Source of the DNA: Chionoecetes opilio
Taxonomy: Eukaryota > Arthropoda > Malacostraca > Decapoda > Majidae
Assembly: GCA_016584305.1 (NCBI GenBank)
Contig: JACEEZ010022698.1
Location: 62,001 to 126,000, forward strand
Direction of reading: 5' to 3'
Length of the DNA: 64,000 bases
Shown: piece after piece, positions 46,915-56,865 of the stretch
Position numbering within the stretch: the stretch's first letter is position 1
Layout: every line of letters begins with the position of its first letter
Notes under the pieces: generated by a model
Databases searched by the model: none
What the model was told of the DNA's origin: nothing
The model's input: only the letters and a program-made list of their open reading frames with translations
Made by a program: the position numbers and the translations under genes

Positions 46915-48070
46915 TGGTGCCTACAGGCCGGCAGAGAGAGGCTGTGACATCACGGTGCCTACAGGCAGGCAGAGAGAGGCTGTGACAGTCACGGTGCCTA
47001 CAGGCAGGCAGAGAGAGGCTGTGACATGCATGGTGCCTACAGGCAGCAGAGAGAGGCTGTGACACACGTGCCTACAGGCAGGCAGAGAGAGGCTGTGACA
47101 TCAGGTGCCTACAGGCAGGCAGAGAGGCTGTGACAGCAGGTGCCTACAGGCAGGCAGAGAGAGGCTGGACATCACTGGTGCCTACAGGCAGGCAGAGAGA
47201 GGCTGTGACATCACGGTGCCTACAGGCAGGCAGAGAGAGGCTGTGACAGCACGGTGCCTACAGGCAGGCAGAGAGAGGCTGTGACATCACGGTGCCTACA
47301 GGCAGGCAGAGAGAGGCTGTGACAGCATGGTGCCTACAGGCAGGCAGAGAGAGGCTGTGACATCACGGTGCCTACAGGCAGGCAGAGAGAGGCTGTGACA
47401 TCACGGTGCCTACAGGCAGGCAGAGAGGCTGTGACAGCATGGTGCCTACAGGCAGGCAGAGAGAGGCTGTGACAGCATGGTGCCTACAGGCAGGCAGAGA
47501 GGCTGTGACAGCATCGTGCCTACAGGCAGGCAGAGAGAGGCTGTGACATCACGGTGCCTACAGGCAGGCAGAGAGAGGCTGTGACATCACGTGCCTACAG
47601 GCAGCAGAGAGGCTGTGACAGCATGTGCCTACAGGCAGGCAGAGAGAGGCTGTGACAGCATGGTGCCTACAGGCAGGCAGAGAGAGGCTGTGACATCACT
47701 GGTGCCTACAGGCAGGCAGAGAGGCTGTGACAGCATCGTGCCTACAGGCAGGCAGAGAGGCTGTGACAGCATCGTGCCTACAGGCAGCAGAGAGGCTGTG
47801 ACAGCATGTGCCTACAGGCAGGCAGAGAGAGGCTGTGACATCACGGTGCCTACAGGCAGGCAGAGAGAGGCTGTGACAGCATGGTGCCTACAGGCAGGCA
47901 GAGAGAGGCTGTGACAGCATCGTGCCTACAGGCAGGCAGAGAGGCTGTGACAGCATCGTGCCTACAGGCAGGCAGAGAGAGGCTGTGACATCACGGTGTC
48001 CTACAGGCAGGCAGAGAGGCTGTGACATCACGGTGCCTACAGGCAGGCAGAGAGAGGCTGTGACAGCATC
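46915..48070. repeat. 38-bp minisatellite, about 31 copies
   Basis: The unit is CATCACGGTGCCTACAGGCA then GGCAGAGAGAGGCTGTGA, with AGCATGG and AGCATCG variants and frequent loss of one GA. Confidence 0.95.
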
Positions 48071-48164
48071 ATGGGATGGGGAAGGAGGTTTGTCAATGAG
48101 GTACAAAATCAAGTCAACACATCATGAAAGGAACAAAGGCTGCTGCAAGGAACATTTTGTAGTA

Positions 48165-48865
48165 CAGGATGACCGTCACTAATCCGGCAATCAATATTCC
48201 GGTGCCATCAGTTTTCTGGCATGAATTTCGGAGCGCAGTTTCAAATTTCCCGGGTTGGCGTGCCATTGTTTCCGGGAGGCGCCGTTTGTTTAGATGGCGC
48301 TGTACCCAGAATCAGCTGTATGCTCACGCTTCTGATAGCAAACAGGCATTCCTTCTCATTTATTTGCCGTAATTGTTAAAATCTGCTGCCGTATTGCCCC
48401 ATCATGGATTCGGCGAATAAAAGAAGTGGCGTAAAACGCAACCATCGCTCGTTGTGGATCGCAGAGAAAGTTGAACTGTTAAAAAAAATTGATAGTGGTG
48501 TGTCTGTGCGAAGTGTTTGTGAAATGTACGGCATTGGGTCTTCAGCAGTCTATGATATAAAAAAACAGAAAGAAAAAGTGCTAAAGTTCTTTACTGACGG
48601 TGGATCAAAAAAGCAGATGTTTGTAAGCAAGTCAATGACAGAAGGAAAAAGCTCTGTTCTGGACCCAGTGCTGATAACTGGGTTTAATCTTCGTGTAAGT
48701 GAAGGTGTTGACATTTTCTGTTACAATATACACAGCATATAGAGAGGCAGGGGACAAAACATCAATAATCCGGAAATTTCAAAAATCCGGCAGTCCTGAG
48801 GTCCCGTGGCTGCCGGACTAGTGATGGGCAACAACCTGCATCTACTATTAGTGATGGGCAACCTG
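48165..48865 (+). mobile_element. Tigger/pogo-type element, short, with transposase exon
   Basis: Left end CAGGATGACCGTCACTAATC and right end, inverted, CAGGTTGCCCATCACTAATA, each bordered by TA. ATCCGGCA recurs at both subtermini. A 30-bp direct duplication (AGTGATGGGCAAC) lies at the right end. The only coding part is the N-terminal DNA-binding segment at 48404-48742. At 701 bp it is an internal-deletion derivative. Confidence 0.8.
48404..48742 (+). CDS. Tigger/CENP-B-like transposase N-terminal domain
   Basis: The 112-residue frame starts at the ATG at 48404. Residues 14-62 match the CENP-B/Psq-type helix-turn-helix of Tigger and jerky-like proteins: WIAEKVELLKKIDSGVSVRS, VCEMYGIGSSAVYDIKKQKE, then KVLKF. 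In the family this domain binds the element's termini and is followed by a second HTH and a DDE catalytic domain. Here, after about residue 90, the sequence drifts into non-family residues and stops; HTH2 and the DDE core are absent. It could still make a small DNA-binding protein, but transposition would need a partner enzyme. Confidence 0.75.
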   Translation: MDSANKRSGVKRNHRSLWIAEKVELLKKIDSGVSVRSVCEMYGIGSSAVYDIKKQKEKVLKFFTDGGSKKQMFVSKSMTEGKSSVLDPVLITGFNLRVSEGVDIFCYNIHSI

Positions 48866-49009
48866 TATATACTATTAACAAAAAAATAAAGTTTCCAGTG
48901 AACTTACAATTGCATTGTGATAAAATCAAATGTAAAAAACAACAACTTTGGCACTTGCTTTCTACCCTTCTGGAATCTTGCCCTGTGATATGTGTTAAGA
49001 GGTAAATAA

Positions 49010-49306
49010 GGTAAAGATGGGAGCCATACGCTATGCTGCGCGTGGCATGCGGTGCTCATCTCCGTGGCATTAGCCCTTAGAGCCTGTGGTGGGTGTGAAC
49101 CCGTTACCCCGGGACACAGGGCTAGTGTGACTCCCGGGTTACCACAGTTACCTTCCCCAGGTTACCCCAGGTACCCATTTATCAACCCCGAAAGGAAGGA
49201 AGAACAGCTGGGTAGGCTGGTCACCGACTTGCCCTGGCCCGGGATCGAACCAGGGCCCGCAGATTCGTAGCCAGGCACGCTAGCCACTGCACCACGGAGG
49301 CGACCG
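49010..49306 (-). mobile_element. tRNA-derived SINE (third family)
   Basis: Read on the minus strand, the head at 49306-49230 has CCGTGGTGCAGTGGCTAGCG (A box) and CCTGGTTCGATCCCGGG (B box). The body toward 49010 contains CCCCAGGTTACCTGGGGT-like palindromic steps and CCGGGAGTCACAC. The acceptor stem does not pair, so it is not a tRNA gene. Confidence 0.75.
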
Positions 49307-49463
49307 TGTTAAGGAGCAACAATAATAATAAAATCAGAAAAAAAACCCGTGGTGACCTTATCATCAACATCAGGATACACAGAGTGACTATACAAGAGTA
49401 AGCTGCAGGACAATGGTACAAGTAACAAGTGGTGAGGTGAGAGGCCGAGCTCGTGTTCCCCAG

Positions 49464-49745
49464 TGTGGCATTGGTCCTGTGTATGCCCGCCATGCCTCCC
49501 CCAGTGTGGCATTGGTCCTGTGTATGCCTGCCATGCCTCCCCCAGTGTGGCATTGGTCCTGTGTATGCCTGCCATGCCTCCCCCAGTGTGGCATTGGTCC
49601 TGTGTATGCCTGCCATGCCTCCCCCAGTGTGGCATTGGTCCTGTGTATGCCTGCCATGCCTCCCCCAGTGTGGCATTGGTCCTGTGTATGCCCTGCCATG
49701 CCTCCCCCAATGTGGCATTGGTCCTGTGTATGCCCGCCATGCCTC
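49464..49745. repeat. 41-bp minisatellite, about seven copies
   Basis: The unit is AGTGTGGCATTGGTCCTGTG then TATGCCTGCCATGCCTCCCCC. Frames are open on both strands. Confidence 0.95.
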
Positions 49746-49747
49746 CC

Positions 49748-49993
49748 CTACCCTGCTCCTGCCTGGTATTTGTACTTAGTGTGCTTAATGCCCTCAACGG
49801 ATGCACGCCGGAAGAATGCCTCCTTGCCAGACCCTTGCAGTGCGTGGCATGTTCCTGGCATGCCACACAGCCGGCAAGTGTTGTGTATCTTGTCAAAACA
49901 CGATGCCAGGCCCTTCACTATCAGTCTCTTTGGTATGAACAGTACAACATTTATCCCATCAAGGCCTGCCGTGCAATGCCCTCCCCATGACAC
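49748..49993 (-). CDS. Candidate exon of unknown function
   Basis: The minus strand is open for about 80 residues of varied, non-repetitive composition: GINVVLFIPKRLIVKGLASC, then CRLCGMPGTC and GKEAFFRRASVEGIKHTKYK. It ends just before the 41-bp array, near AGCAGG|GTAGGG, a possible donor. A CxxC and FFRR recall a nuclear-receptor DNA-binding domain, but the spacing and the second CxxC are wrong. The plus strand is also open, so coding is not certain. Confidence 0.25.
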   Translation of the reverse strand: MSWGGHCTAGLDGINVVLFIPKRLIVKGLASCFDKIHNTCRLCGMPGTCHALQGSGKEAFFRRASVEGIKHTKYKYQAGAG

Positions 49994-50285
49994 GTAACCC
50001 GGCTGAAGGTTGCTATGGGTTCCTCCTCATTACATGTTCACATCATTAAATCTTATTCCCATGTATGTAAGTTAAAGTTACTGAGTCCACAATTGCATGA
50101 GTGAAAAGAGAAGAGTAAACTCCCTAAGTAAAGAGTAAATCTCTAACTATGTCACTGTTTGGGCATACAACTCTTGGTGAAAAATATAAAACAAGATACA
50201 TACTGTTCTATGAATGGGATATAAGATTGACTTCTGATAACTATGCAGATTTCAGCAGACATTATTGGTGTTCACGAGACACCTC
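49994..50285. other. Spacer, no gene seen
   Basis: Ordinary AT-rich sequence. The TTAA target of the next MITE starts at 50286. Confidence 0.4.
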
Positions 50286-50289
50286 TTAA

Positions 50290-50491
50290 CCCCTTGAGGC
50301 CCAGAACGTAATTTCCATTGTAATTTGGGTACCATTAGACAACTTTTAGTGAATATAAGTAATATTTTATAGATATGACCTGTTTAATATCCTTGTCCAC
50401 TAGCTAATTTGGTATATTAAGTTACTTTTTCGTAATTTTATGGCTAACAGACAATTTTTTATAGCAAAGGAAAGATCTGGGCGTGAAGGGG
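50290..50491. mobile_element. piggyBac-like MITE, copy 1
   Basis: Bounded by TTAA at 50286-50289 and 50492-50495. Ends are CCCCTTGAGGCCCAG and CTGGGCGTGAAGGGG, an imperfect 15-bp inverted repeat. The 202-bp body matches 56406-56611 along its length (GATATGACCTGTTTA, TTGTCCACTAGCTAATTT). No coding sequence. Confidence 0.88.
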
Positions 50492-50495
50492 TTAA

Positions 50496-50884
50496 GGTAA
50501 TCTTTAGGGGTTTCTTAATTAATCATCTTGAGTCTGGTCTGCCCCGGAGACGTGACCTCCAGTGTTCTCAGGTCAGTGACTGCTATCAAGTGTTAGGGAA
50601 ACTTAAGTGATGGTAATACAAATGCCGCAGGTGTTGTCTTGGCCTGGCATTGTGACGTGCATGACAAGCCACTCTATGTACACTGATCATTTTATCCTGG
50701 AATGGATTCTTTTATCATGGTATCCTTCCCCTCTTGGATGATACTTCACTTCATATACATATATACACACAAAGCAGAATGTGTCACACCTCTCAATCCA
50801 TTACACTTCCAAGAAAAATAAATAAATATATACACAGCCCATGCATTGAGACATCTTTGGTCTGCTGCACCCTGACAGGCGGTC
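50496..50884. other. Spacer, no gene seen
   Basis: Unique-looking sequence without recognised features. Confidence 0.4.
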
Positions 50885-51060
50885 TTGGCCGAGGCGCCTC
50901 ACCCACGTCACCCGGTGTTGACAAGGGTGGCCGCCTGTGTGTGTGGCCGAGGCGCACATGTCACCCGGTGTTGACAAGGGTGGGCCGCCTGTGTGTGTGG
51001 CCGAGGCGCACACGTCACCCGGTGTTGACAAGGGTGTGTGGCCGCCTGTGTGTGTTCCTC
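50885..51060. repeat. About 52-bp minisatellite, three copies
   Basis: Repeats GTCACCCGGTGTTGACAAGG, TGGGCCGCCTGTGTGTGTGG and CCGAGGCGCACA with small indels. Confidence 0.9.
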
Positions 51061-51762
51061 TGTACCGTGACCACCGGAGGACCACACAGCATTGTGCTCA
51101 AAACATCTTGTTATAAAACCATTACAAAGCAATCATACGCATATGAAACAAAATGTAAGAGTTTAGTAACTAAATATTTGAACTAAAATGCATCAAAAAA
51201 ATTATAATACAGCATTATTTAGGAAAATACAGATGACTGCTGAACTATTGATCAGTGTGTAGAAGAGCCCATGACAACAGTAGTGCAGTCTGTGTGTATT
51301 TAAGATAGAGCCTCTAGCATACATCTCTAAATAGGAATTCACGAGGGCAGATTTCATCTTTGAGCCTTTTCTCTAGTCACCCAGGTGGAGGTTTTGTTAC
51401 CTAACCAAACAAAAGAATTGCCTTGCTTTGTGCTGGTAAGTACTTGCAAATGTTGTCACTTTTGTAAAGAATGGCTATCTTGATGGGAACAAAATGTGCA
51501 AAATGCTGAGAAAGAAATTGATCACGTTGATAATCTCAATGAAATAATAAACCTAGTGATTTATCAATGAAGATAAAAATCTATTATATTTGAGATGAGC
51601 ATAAATTTTGTAAGGCACTTTGGAAGATGGGAGTGGAAGGCCCTGTGAGGGTTGTGCCCGGGCCCAGGGCCCTGCTGAGCACCCAGGCAAAGTGTTACAC
51701 CCCTCCATGCCACTCCTCACAATGCGCTCTTATATTTCATTTCTAAAATACCTATTTACAGC
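51061..51762. other. Spacer, possibly 3' UTR of a minus-strand gene
   Basis: AT-rich. No polyadenylation site can be assigned with confidence. Confidence 0.3.
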
Positions 51763-51872
51763 TTATATTCGCCTCTGTGTATCGATATCTGAAGTGTTTG
51801 TTTTATTGATGGCACTGTAGCTGTGATGGAGGGCAGTGTTGCCCCGGGCCATCAGCAGCGCTGTTCCCAACA
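51763..51872 (-). CDS. Candidate terminal exon of the minus-strand gene
   Basis: The minus strand reads LGTALLMARGNTALHHSYSA then INKTNTSDIDTQRRI and a TAA stop at 51763-51765. TTGGAGCAG at 51873-51880 could be the acceptor, leaving 2 nt plus 36 codons including the stop. That phase joins the one-base overhang of 52115-52193. The acceptor was chosen partly because it fits and its pyrimidine tract is weak. The composition is protein-like; the family is not recognised. Confidence 0.3.
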
Positions 51873-52114
51873 CTGCTCCAACACAGACACTTTTTTTCAA
51901 GTGCAGGAGACCCTCCAAGTCACAGGTTTTTTGACTGTAGTTTTGGTTGCTTGCCTTCATTAGAAAACAATGTAACATAAAATAAAACACAAAATAAAGT
52001 ACCTAATAGTTGACTACAGTAAGGTATTGGATACAGCAACTCATTGGTGTTGGAGGAGACGAAGAGCTCAGGCAAAACAGATCTTTTGGCAAATTTCCAA
52101 AACAACAATCTTAC

Positions 52115-52193
52115 CTCCAGGACTACGGTTTGTTTTCTTCTTTGCCAAGACTTGCTGCCCCTCAGACTGACGCCTCACCCTCTCCTCGTCATC
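52115..52193 (-). CDS. Candidate internal exon of the minus-strand gene
   Basis: 79 bp between ACTTAG|GATGAC and CCTGGAG|GTAAGATTG. It encodes DDEERVRRQSEGQQVLAKKK then TNRSPG, a charged linker-like peptide, with one base left over. The donor is good and the acceptor is purine-rich and weak. It falls between 54585-54750 and 51763-51872 on the same strand in compatible phase. Confidence 0.35.
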
Positions 52194-52294
52194 CTAAGTC
52201 TCTCTATCTGTCTGAGTCACTTGAACGCATTATTATAGCACGAAAGTCACCGTGTAACACAGAGCCGAGGCAGCGTGGATACACGGGGCAGTTA

Positions 52295-53275
52295 GGCGTG
52301 TATTTACCTAACTAGTTGTGATATTAGGGAAATGAGTTACACTGGTGGGGTCCCGTCTCCTTGTCTCAATGGGTCAATCATAGCTTTAAAAACATGAATA
52401 CATTGGCATCTATAATTTCACTGTCCAGGCTATTCCACATATCAATGCACCGATAGGGAAAACTGTACTTCTTATTGTCCTTCAAACACCTTGTCTTCTT
52501 AAGTTTCTTTGTATGACCTCTTGTGGCTCCTACGTCCCATACATACATGTCCTTTTTGTCATTTCTCTCCATTCCTGACATGGCTCTATGCATTGCTATC
52601 AAGTCTCCTCTTTTTCTCCTTTCTTCCAATGATGGCAACCCCAATTTCTTCAGCCTCTCCTCATAAGTCAGGCCTGAGAGGCTGGGAACAATCTTTGTGG
52701 CTGTCCGCTGTAATTGTTCTATCTTCTTTACATCCTTCCTCCTGTGCCCAGACCAAACCACCGAGGTCTTTACATCCTTCCTCCTGTGCCCAGACCAAAC
52801 TACCGAGGTCTTTACATCCTTCCTCCTGTGCCCAGACCAAACTGCCGAGGTCTTTACATCCTTCCTCCTGTGCCCAGACCAAACCGCCGAGGTCTTTACA
52901 TCCTTCCTCCTGTGCCCAGACCAAACCACCGAGGTCTTTACATCCTTCCTCCTGTGCCCAGACCAAACCACCGAGGTCTTTACATCCTTCCTCCTGTGCC
53001 CAGACCAAACTGCCGAGGTCTTTACATCCTTCCTCCTGTGCCCAGACCAAACTGCCGAGGTCTTTACATCCTTCCTCCTGTGCCCAGACCAAACTGCCGA
53101 GGTCTTTACATCCTTCCTCCTGTGCCCAGACCAAACCACCGAGGTCTTTACATCCTTCCTCCTGTGCCCAGACCAAACTGCCGAGGTGTACTCCAGGCCA
53201 GGGTATCAGGGCCACAATACCTTTCTTCATCATGTCCTCGTCCATATAGACAAAGGCCGTTCTGATGTTTGTTAA
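52295..53275 (-). pseudogene. LINE reverse-transcriptase C-terminal remnant with internal array
   Basis: The minus strand keeps the end of a CR1/Jockey-type LINE protein: ALI-P near 53200, the VWS-H-RKDVKKIEQLQRTATK segment, LSGLTYEERLKKLGLPSLEE, RRKRGDLIAMHRAMSGMER, TRGHTKKLKKTRCLKDNKKY and YRCIDMWNSLDSEIIDANVF, to a stop at 52378. The tail to 52295 holds CAACTAGTTAGGTAAATA. One 14-residue step has been amplified about eleven times in frame (52735-53190). Upstream of the array the frame is shifted and the catalytic FADD part is missing, so this is a 5'-truncated copy. Confidence 0.85.
52735..53190. repeat. 42-bp minisatellite inside LINE coding sequence, about 11 copies
   Basis: The unit is TTTACATCCTTCCTCCTGTG, CCCAGACCAAACCACCGAGG, TC. 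It encodes VWSGHRRKDVKTSA/V on the minus strand, a normal single segment of the LINE protein. Being 14 codons, it preserves the frame. Units differ only at the position just before the CCGAGGTC step (CACC/TACC/TGCC/CGCC). Confidence 0.95.
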
Positions 53276-53284
53276 AAGATTGTG

Positions 53285-53495
53285 TGTGTGTGTGTGTTAT
53301 TCACCCATGGTCTTGTCCACGCGAGCTGGCTCACAATCGCCAGTTCCCCCCCCCCCCCCACACACACACCCATCCCCTTGTTCAAGGGGGACAGTAACCA
53401 TCCAAATTTATCAGTGAAAAATCCCCGGGAGCAGCGAGGATTCAAACCGGCTACCCACAGAATGGCAGGCCAGTGCGCTATCCACTTGACCATCG
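53285..53495 (-). mobile_element. tRNA-derived SINE (fourth family)
   Basis: On the minus strand the head has GATGGTCAAGTGGATAGCGC (A box) and GCCGGTTTGAATCCTCGCTG (B box). A C/A-rich run near 53346-53370 lies in the body. It begins at the edge of a GT microsatellite, which is probably expanded from its flank. Confidence 0.75.
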
Positions 53496-53497
53496 GG

Positions 53498-53591
<94 letters not shown>

Positions 53592-53596
53592 GTGTA
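53498..53596. repeat. (GT)n microsatellite
   Basis: Nearly pure GT, about 48 steps; a shorter (GT)n flanks the SINE on the other side at 53282-53297. Confidence 0.95.
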
Positions 53597-53599
53597 TAT

Positions 53600-54584
53600 G
53601 TGTACACTTGCTATGAACCAACACAAGTTATCTATAATGCCAAAAGATGGAAATGTGTGAAGCGTGAGTAAATAAATAAATTGATGTCTTTTCTTATAAA
53701 ATTTAATGTTATTTGGATCAAAACTGGTTTTGTCGCTGTGTCTAACCTGTCAGCACAAAGCAAAGCAAACACAAAGGTCTTCCATTACAATATATACTTT
53801 TTGACTTAAAACCTCGAGAAACAGTAATAGTAAGACAAGGACTCAAGGAAGAAGACAGAGAGATGAAACAACACATGACCCAGACTCTCCATGCCTGCAG
53901 TGACTCCCCACACTGTCATAACAACACAGGTGGCGGCAGTCACCATCCAGGACAATGTGACCCTCACAACACAACGACAGTCTGTCATGCATTCTGTGGA
54001 AGTGAAACTATGTGTCTGGCTGAGGTCACCCTAATGCCTCGCTAACAATGCAGTGTCCAGGGATGCACAGAGAACAAACAACTTGCTTGGCAGTATCCAC
54101 TGACTTGAGCCATTTCAGGTAATGGTGTTCAACATAACTCCAAACTATTCAGTAGTCCTTCCATTAACACTACAGCACATTTTCTGATTATGTTCAACAT
54201 TTCCCAACACAGATTTGATTTGTATCCCCGTTGACTGTCGGGTCAGCGGTCAATGAGGATGAAACATGAGGAAGAATAGGGACTTCCCATCCCTATTTGT
54301 AAAGGAATGTCCACAATAATATACTCTGTGTGCGGTATTCCTGACGTTTGTGATAACACTTCCTCCTCAGCGTGCACACCGGTGTTGGCTGTCATTGTTG
54401 CCAAGGTACTGTTAGCGTCAGGGAATGCTTCTGACCTACAACTAGGATTATCATGGAGCTTGTTCCTTGCTTCACTTCCCCAAGATCCAAAAACCTTAGA
54501 AGTGTTAGTAACTTCACAGTTCTTGTGACTAGACGTGGACCACACGACGCTCTCGGCGGCGGCGTCCTGAAAATGCTTACTTAC
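53600..54584. other. Unique sequence, probably intronic
   Basis: Lies downstream of the donor at 54584 on the minus strand. Frames on both strands (53806-54045) have ordinary composition but no recognised domain. Confidence 0.35.
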
Positions 54585-54750
54585 CCTGTGACACACGAGT
54601 TCCTTAGTTAGGGGCGAGGCAAGGGTCACCGAGGGGCACAGGGGCGGGGGCGGGGGGCAGGGGACCATGGACAGCAGGCGGGACCCTCGCAGCTCCAGGC
54701 CGGGGCAGTGACTGTCTCGCCGCTCCTCCACACTGGACACACTCAGCAGA
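54585..54750 (-). CDS. Probable exon of the minus-strand gene
   Basis: The minus strand encodes SLLSVSSVEERRDSHCPGLE, then LRGSRLLSMVPCPPPPPLCP and SVTLASPLTKELVCHR, followed by a very good donor AGG|GTAAGTAAG (54585/54584). The start used here, CCTAAG|TCTGCTG at 54750, gives a 1-nt plus 55-codon exon that fits the 2-nt overhang of 59898-60015, but the acceptor is weak and was partly chosen for phase. A stop at 54772-54774 limits the exon upstream. Composition is that of a disordered, Pro- and Ser-rich region. CpG content is higher than in the surroundings. Confidence 0.4.
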
Positions 54751-54789
54751 CTTAGGTCCTCATACCGTCATAACTCAGGAAATCTGATC

Positions 54790-55155
54790 ATAAATACCAG
54801 ACCATTACTAGTGTATCCAGGAACAGGTATAACAAGGCAGGTATATAATGGGGCAGTATAAGGTATAAAAAGGCAGGTATATAATGGGGCAGTGTAAGGT
54901 ATGACAAGGGAGGTATATAATGAAGCAGTATAAGGTATAACTAGGGAACAATTGTCATCATCATCATTGTCCTGGCCCTCCAAGGCAACACAACACAACA
55001 CAGGAGGCATCATTGTCCTGGCTCCTCCAAGGCAACACAACACAGGAGGCATCATTGTCCTGGCCCTCCAAGGCAACACAACACAGGAGGCATCATTGTC
55101 CTGGCTCCTCCAAGGCAACACAACACAGGAGGCATCATTGTCCTGGCCCTCCAAG
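54790..55155. repeat. Two short minisatellites
   Basis: 54835-54945: three units around GGCAGGTATATAATGGGGCA. 54965-55155: about five units of CTCCAAGGCAACACAACACA plus GGAGGCATCATTGTCCTGG. Confidence 0.9.
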
Positions 55156-55156
55156 G

Positions 55157-55360
55157 CAGACTCCTTTTAAAGACCCCAATAGACTCTGCATTGACCACCT
55201 GACAACTGAGTCCATTCCAATCATTTACCACCCTATTTGTGAACCAGTTTCTCCCTATTTCTTTTTTAAATCTACGCTTTTCCAGCTTGAATCTCCATCC
55301 CTGAAACGTGAACACTTTCCTTTTTGCCAACACAAGCTTAGGCACTGGCAGCAACCTTCC
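55157..55360 (-). pseudogene. LINE C-terminal remnant
   Basis: The minus strand encodes FKLEKRRFKKEIGRNWFTNR, then VVNDWNGLSCQVVNAESIGV and FKRSL, the typical last segment of CR1/Jockey-type LINE proteins in arthropods. It starts next to one minisatellite and ends in another, so both edges are lost. Related nucleotide fragments are at 56270-56640 and 60110-60320. Confidence 0.8.
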
Positions 55361-55384
55361 TCCTCATCTTACCGAGCCATAAGT

Positions 55385-55800
55385 CACATGTGGACGTCCC
55401 AGAACACTGACTCAACAGAGGGCCGCCCCAGAACACTGACTCAACAGAGGGCCGCCCCAGAACACTGACTCAACAGAGGGCCGCCGCATAACACTGACTC
55501 AACAGAGGGCCGCCCCATAACACTGACTCAACAGAGGGCCGCCCCATAACACTAACTCAACAGAGGGCCGCCCCAGAACACTGACTCAACAGAGGGCCAC
55601 CCCAGAACACTGACTCAACAGAGGGCCGCCCCAGAACACTGACTCAACAGAGGGCCGCCCCAGAACACTGACTCAACAGAGGGCCACCCCAGAACACTGA
55701 CTCAACAGAGGGCCGCCCCATAACACTGACTCAACAGAGGACCGCCCCAGAACACTGACTCAACAGAGGATCGCCTCATAACACTGACTCACTAGAGGGC
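55385..55800. repeat. 29-bp minisatellite, about 14 copies
   Basis: The unit is AGAACACTGACTCAACAGAG then GGCCGCCCC, with ATAACACTG and CCACCCC variants. Confidence 0.95.
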
Positions 55801-55968
55801 CGCCACAACAAACATTCCTTGCCCTCCTTGACAATTTGAAGATGAAAGATTTCTCAAAAGAATCCTCCTCCTGCAAGGCTTACAGGGAAGCTCCGTCTCC
55901 CCTTACAAAATATCCTATTAATTATCTATAAATCATTACAAGATATCCTACTATCAATTATTATTAAT

Positions 55969-56015
<47 letters not shown>

Positions 56016-56269
56016 TGATTTGTTTTTATTATAACAATGTAAATGAACTATATATATATTTTTATTTCTTGATAAACATGTTCGATACTAAAGTCCAGAC
56101 GTTTCCACAACTGTTGAAATTTAAAAAAAATCTAAGGCATTAGTGCATAAAAGAGTCTGGGCTCAATGGACCACGGCTTGTATATAAGTAAACTTTATGT
56201 ATGTTATGTTAAGCCTAATAAAACAATCACTCAATCAATATCCCTGTGTCATGGGACTGAACTCATGAC
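55801..56269 (+). other. LINE-like or gene-like 3' end with AATAAA
   Basis: Contains an (ATT)n run at 55975-56010, then sequence ending TTAAGCCTAATAAAACAATC and a short TCAATCAAT tail at 56235-56245. An AATAAA just before such a tail is typical of a non-LTR element 3' end. No coding part is attached. Confidence 0.4.
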
Positions 56270-56640
56270 CACACCATAATGAGAACATTAGAAAATAAAG
56301 AAGCTACAAGAGGCTGGGAGACCTACACGTGGTAGTTCCTGTTACTTAACACTACCTACATCCACCTTTCACCCCCACCCATGAAATTGTCTAGCCTCCT
56401 TTTAACCCCTTGAGGCCCAGCACATAATTTCCATTGTAATTTGACCGCCATTAGATGATGTTTAATGAATATAAGCAATGTTTTTATAGATATGACCTGT
56501 TTAGTATCCTTGTCCACTAGCTAATTTAGTGTATTAGTTACTTTTTTGTAATTTTATGACTCGACAACGGACAATTTTATATAGCAAAGGAAAGGTCTGG
56601 GCGTGAAGGAGTTAAAACTACCCATTGACTCCGCACCAAC
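56270..56640 (-). mobile_element. LINE 3' segment interrupted by a MITE
   Basis: Outside the MITE, 56280-56403 and 56612-56640 match 60115-60270 in order (GAAGCTACAAGAGGCTGGGAG, CCTACATCCACCTTTCA, ATTGACTCCGCAC). On the minus strand this is the end of the LINE open frame and its 3' UTR. Confidence 0.75.
56406..56611. mobile_element. piggyBac-like MITE, copy 2
   Basis: Bounded by TTAA at 56402-56405 and 56612-56615. Termini CCCCTTGAGGCCCAG and CTGGGCGTGAAGGAG. Matches 50290-50491. The empty version of the site is preserved at about 60230-60240 (CCTTTTCAAGCTCCC). Confidence 0.88.
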
Positions 56641-56865
56641 TACAGAGAACTACCTAAGAACAACACACTCCTCCCGGCACCCCTGCATCCCACCCTCAAG
56701 ACATGGATAGGGATTGCCAAATGTTTCTAGATCACATGGAGGGTTTTCTTGGCCTTCCCTACTTTGCATGATTTCTTATTGAATTCTTTTGCGACTTTCT
56801 GCCCAAATAACTTTTTCAATCTTTTTGTCCGAGATGATGTCATTTCAGGTGAAAACGCGGTATTG

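Noticed and set aside
49748..49993. Nuclear-receptor DNA-binding domain
   Set aside because: The FFRR and first CxxC are suggestive, but the second CxxC is absent and the spacing between CxxC and FF is too short.
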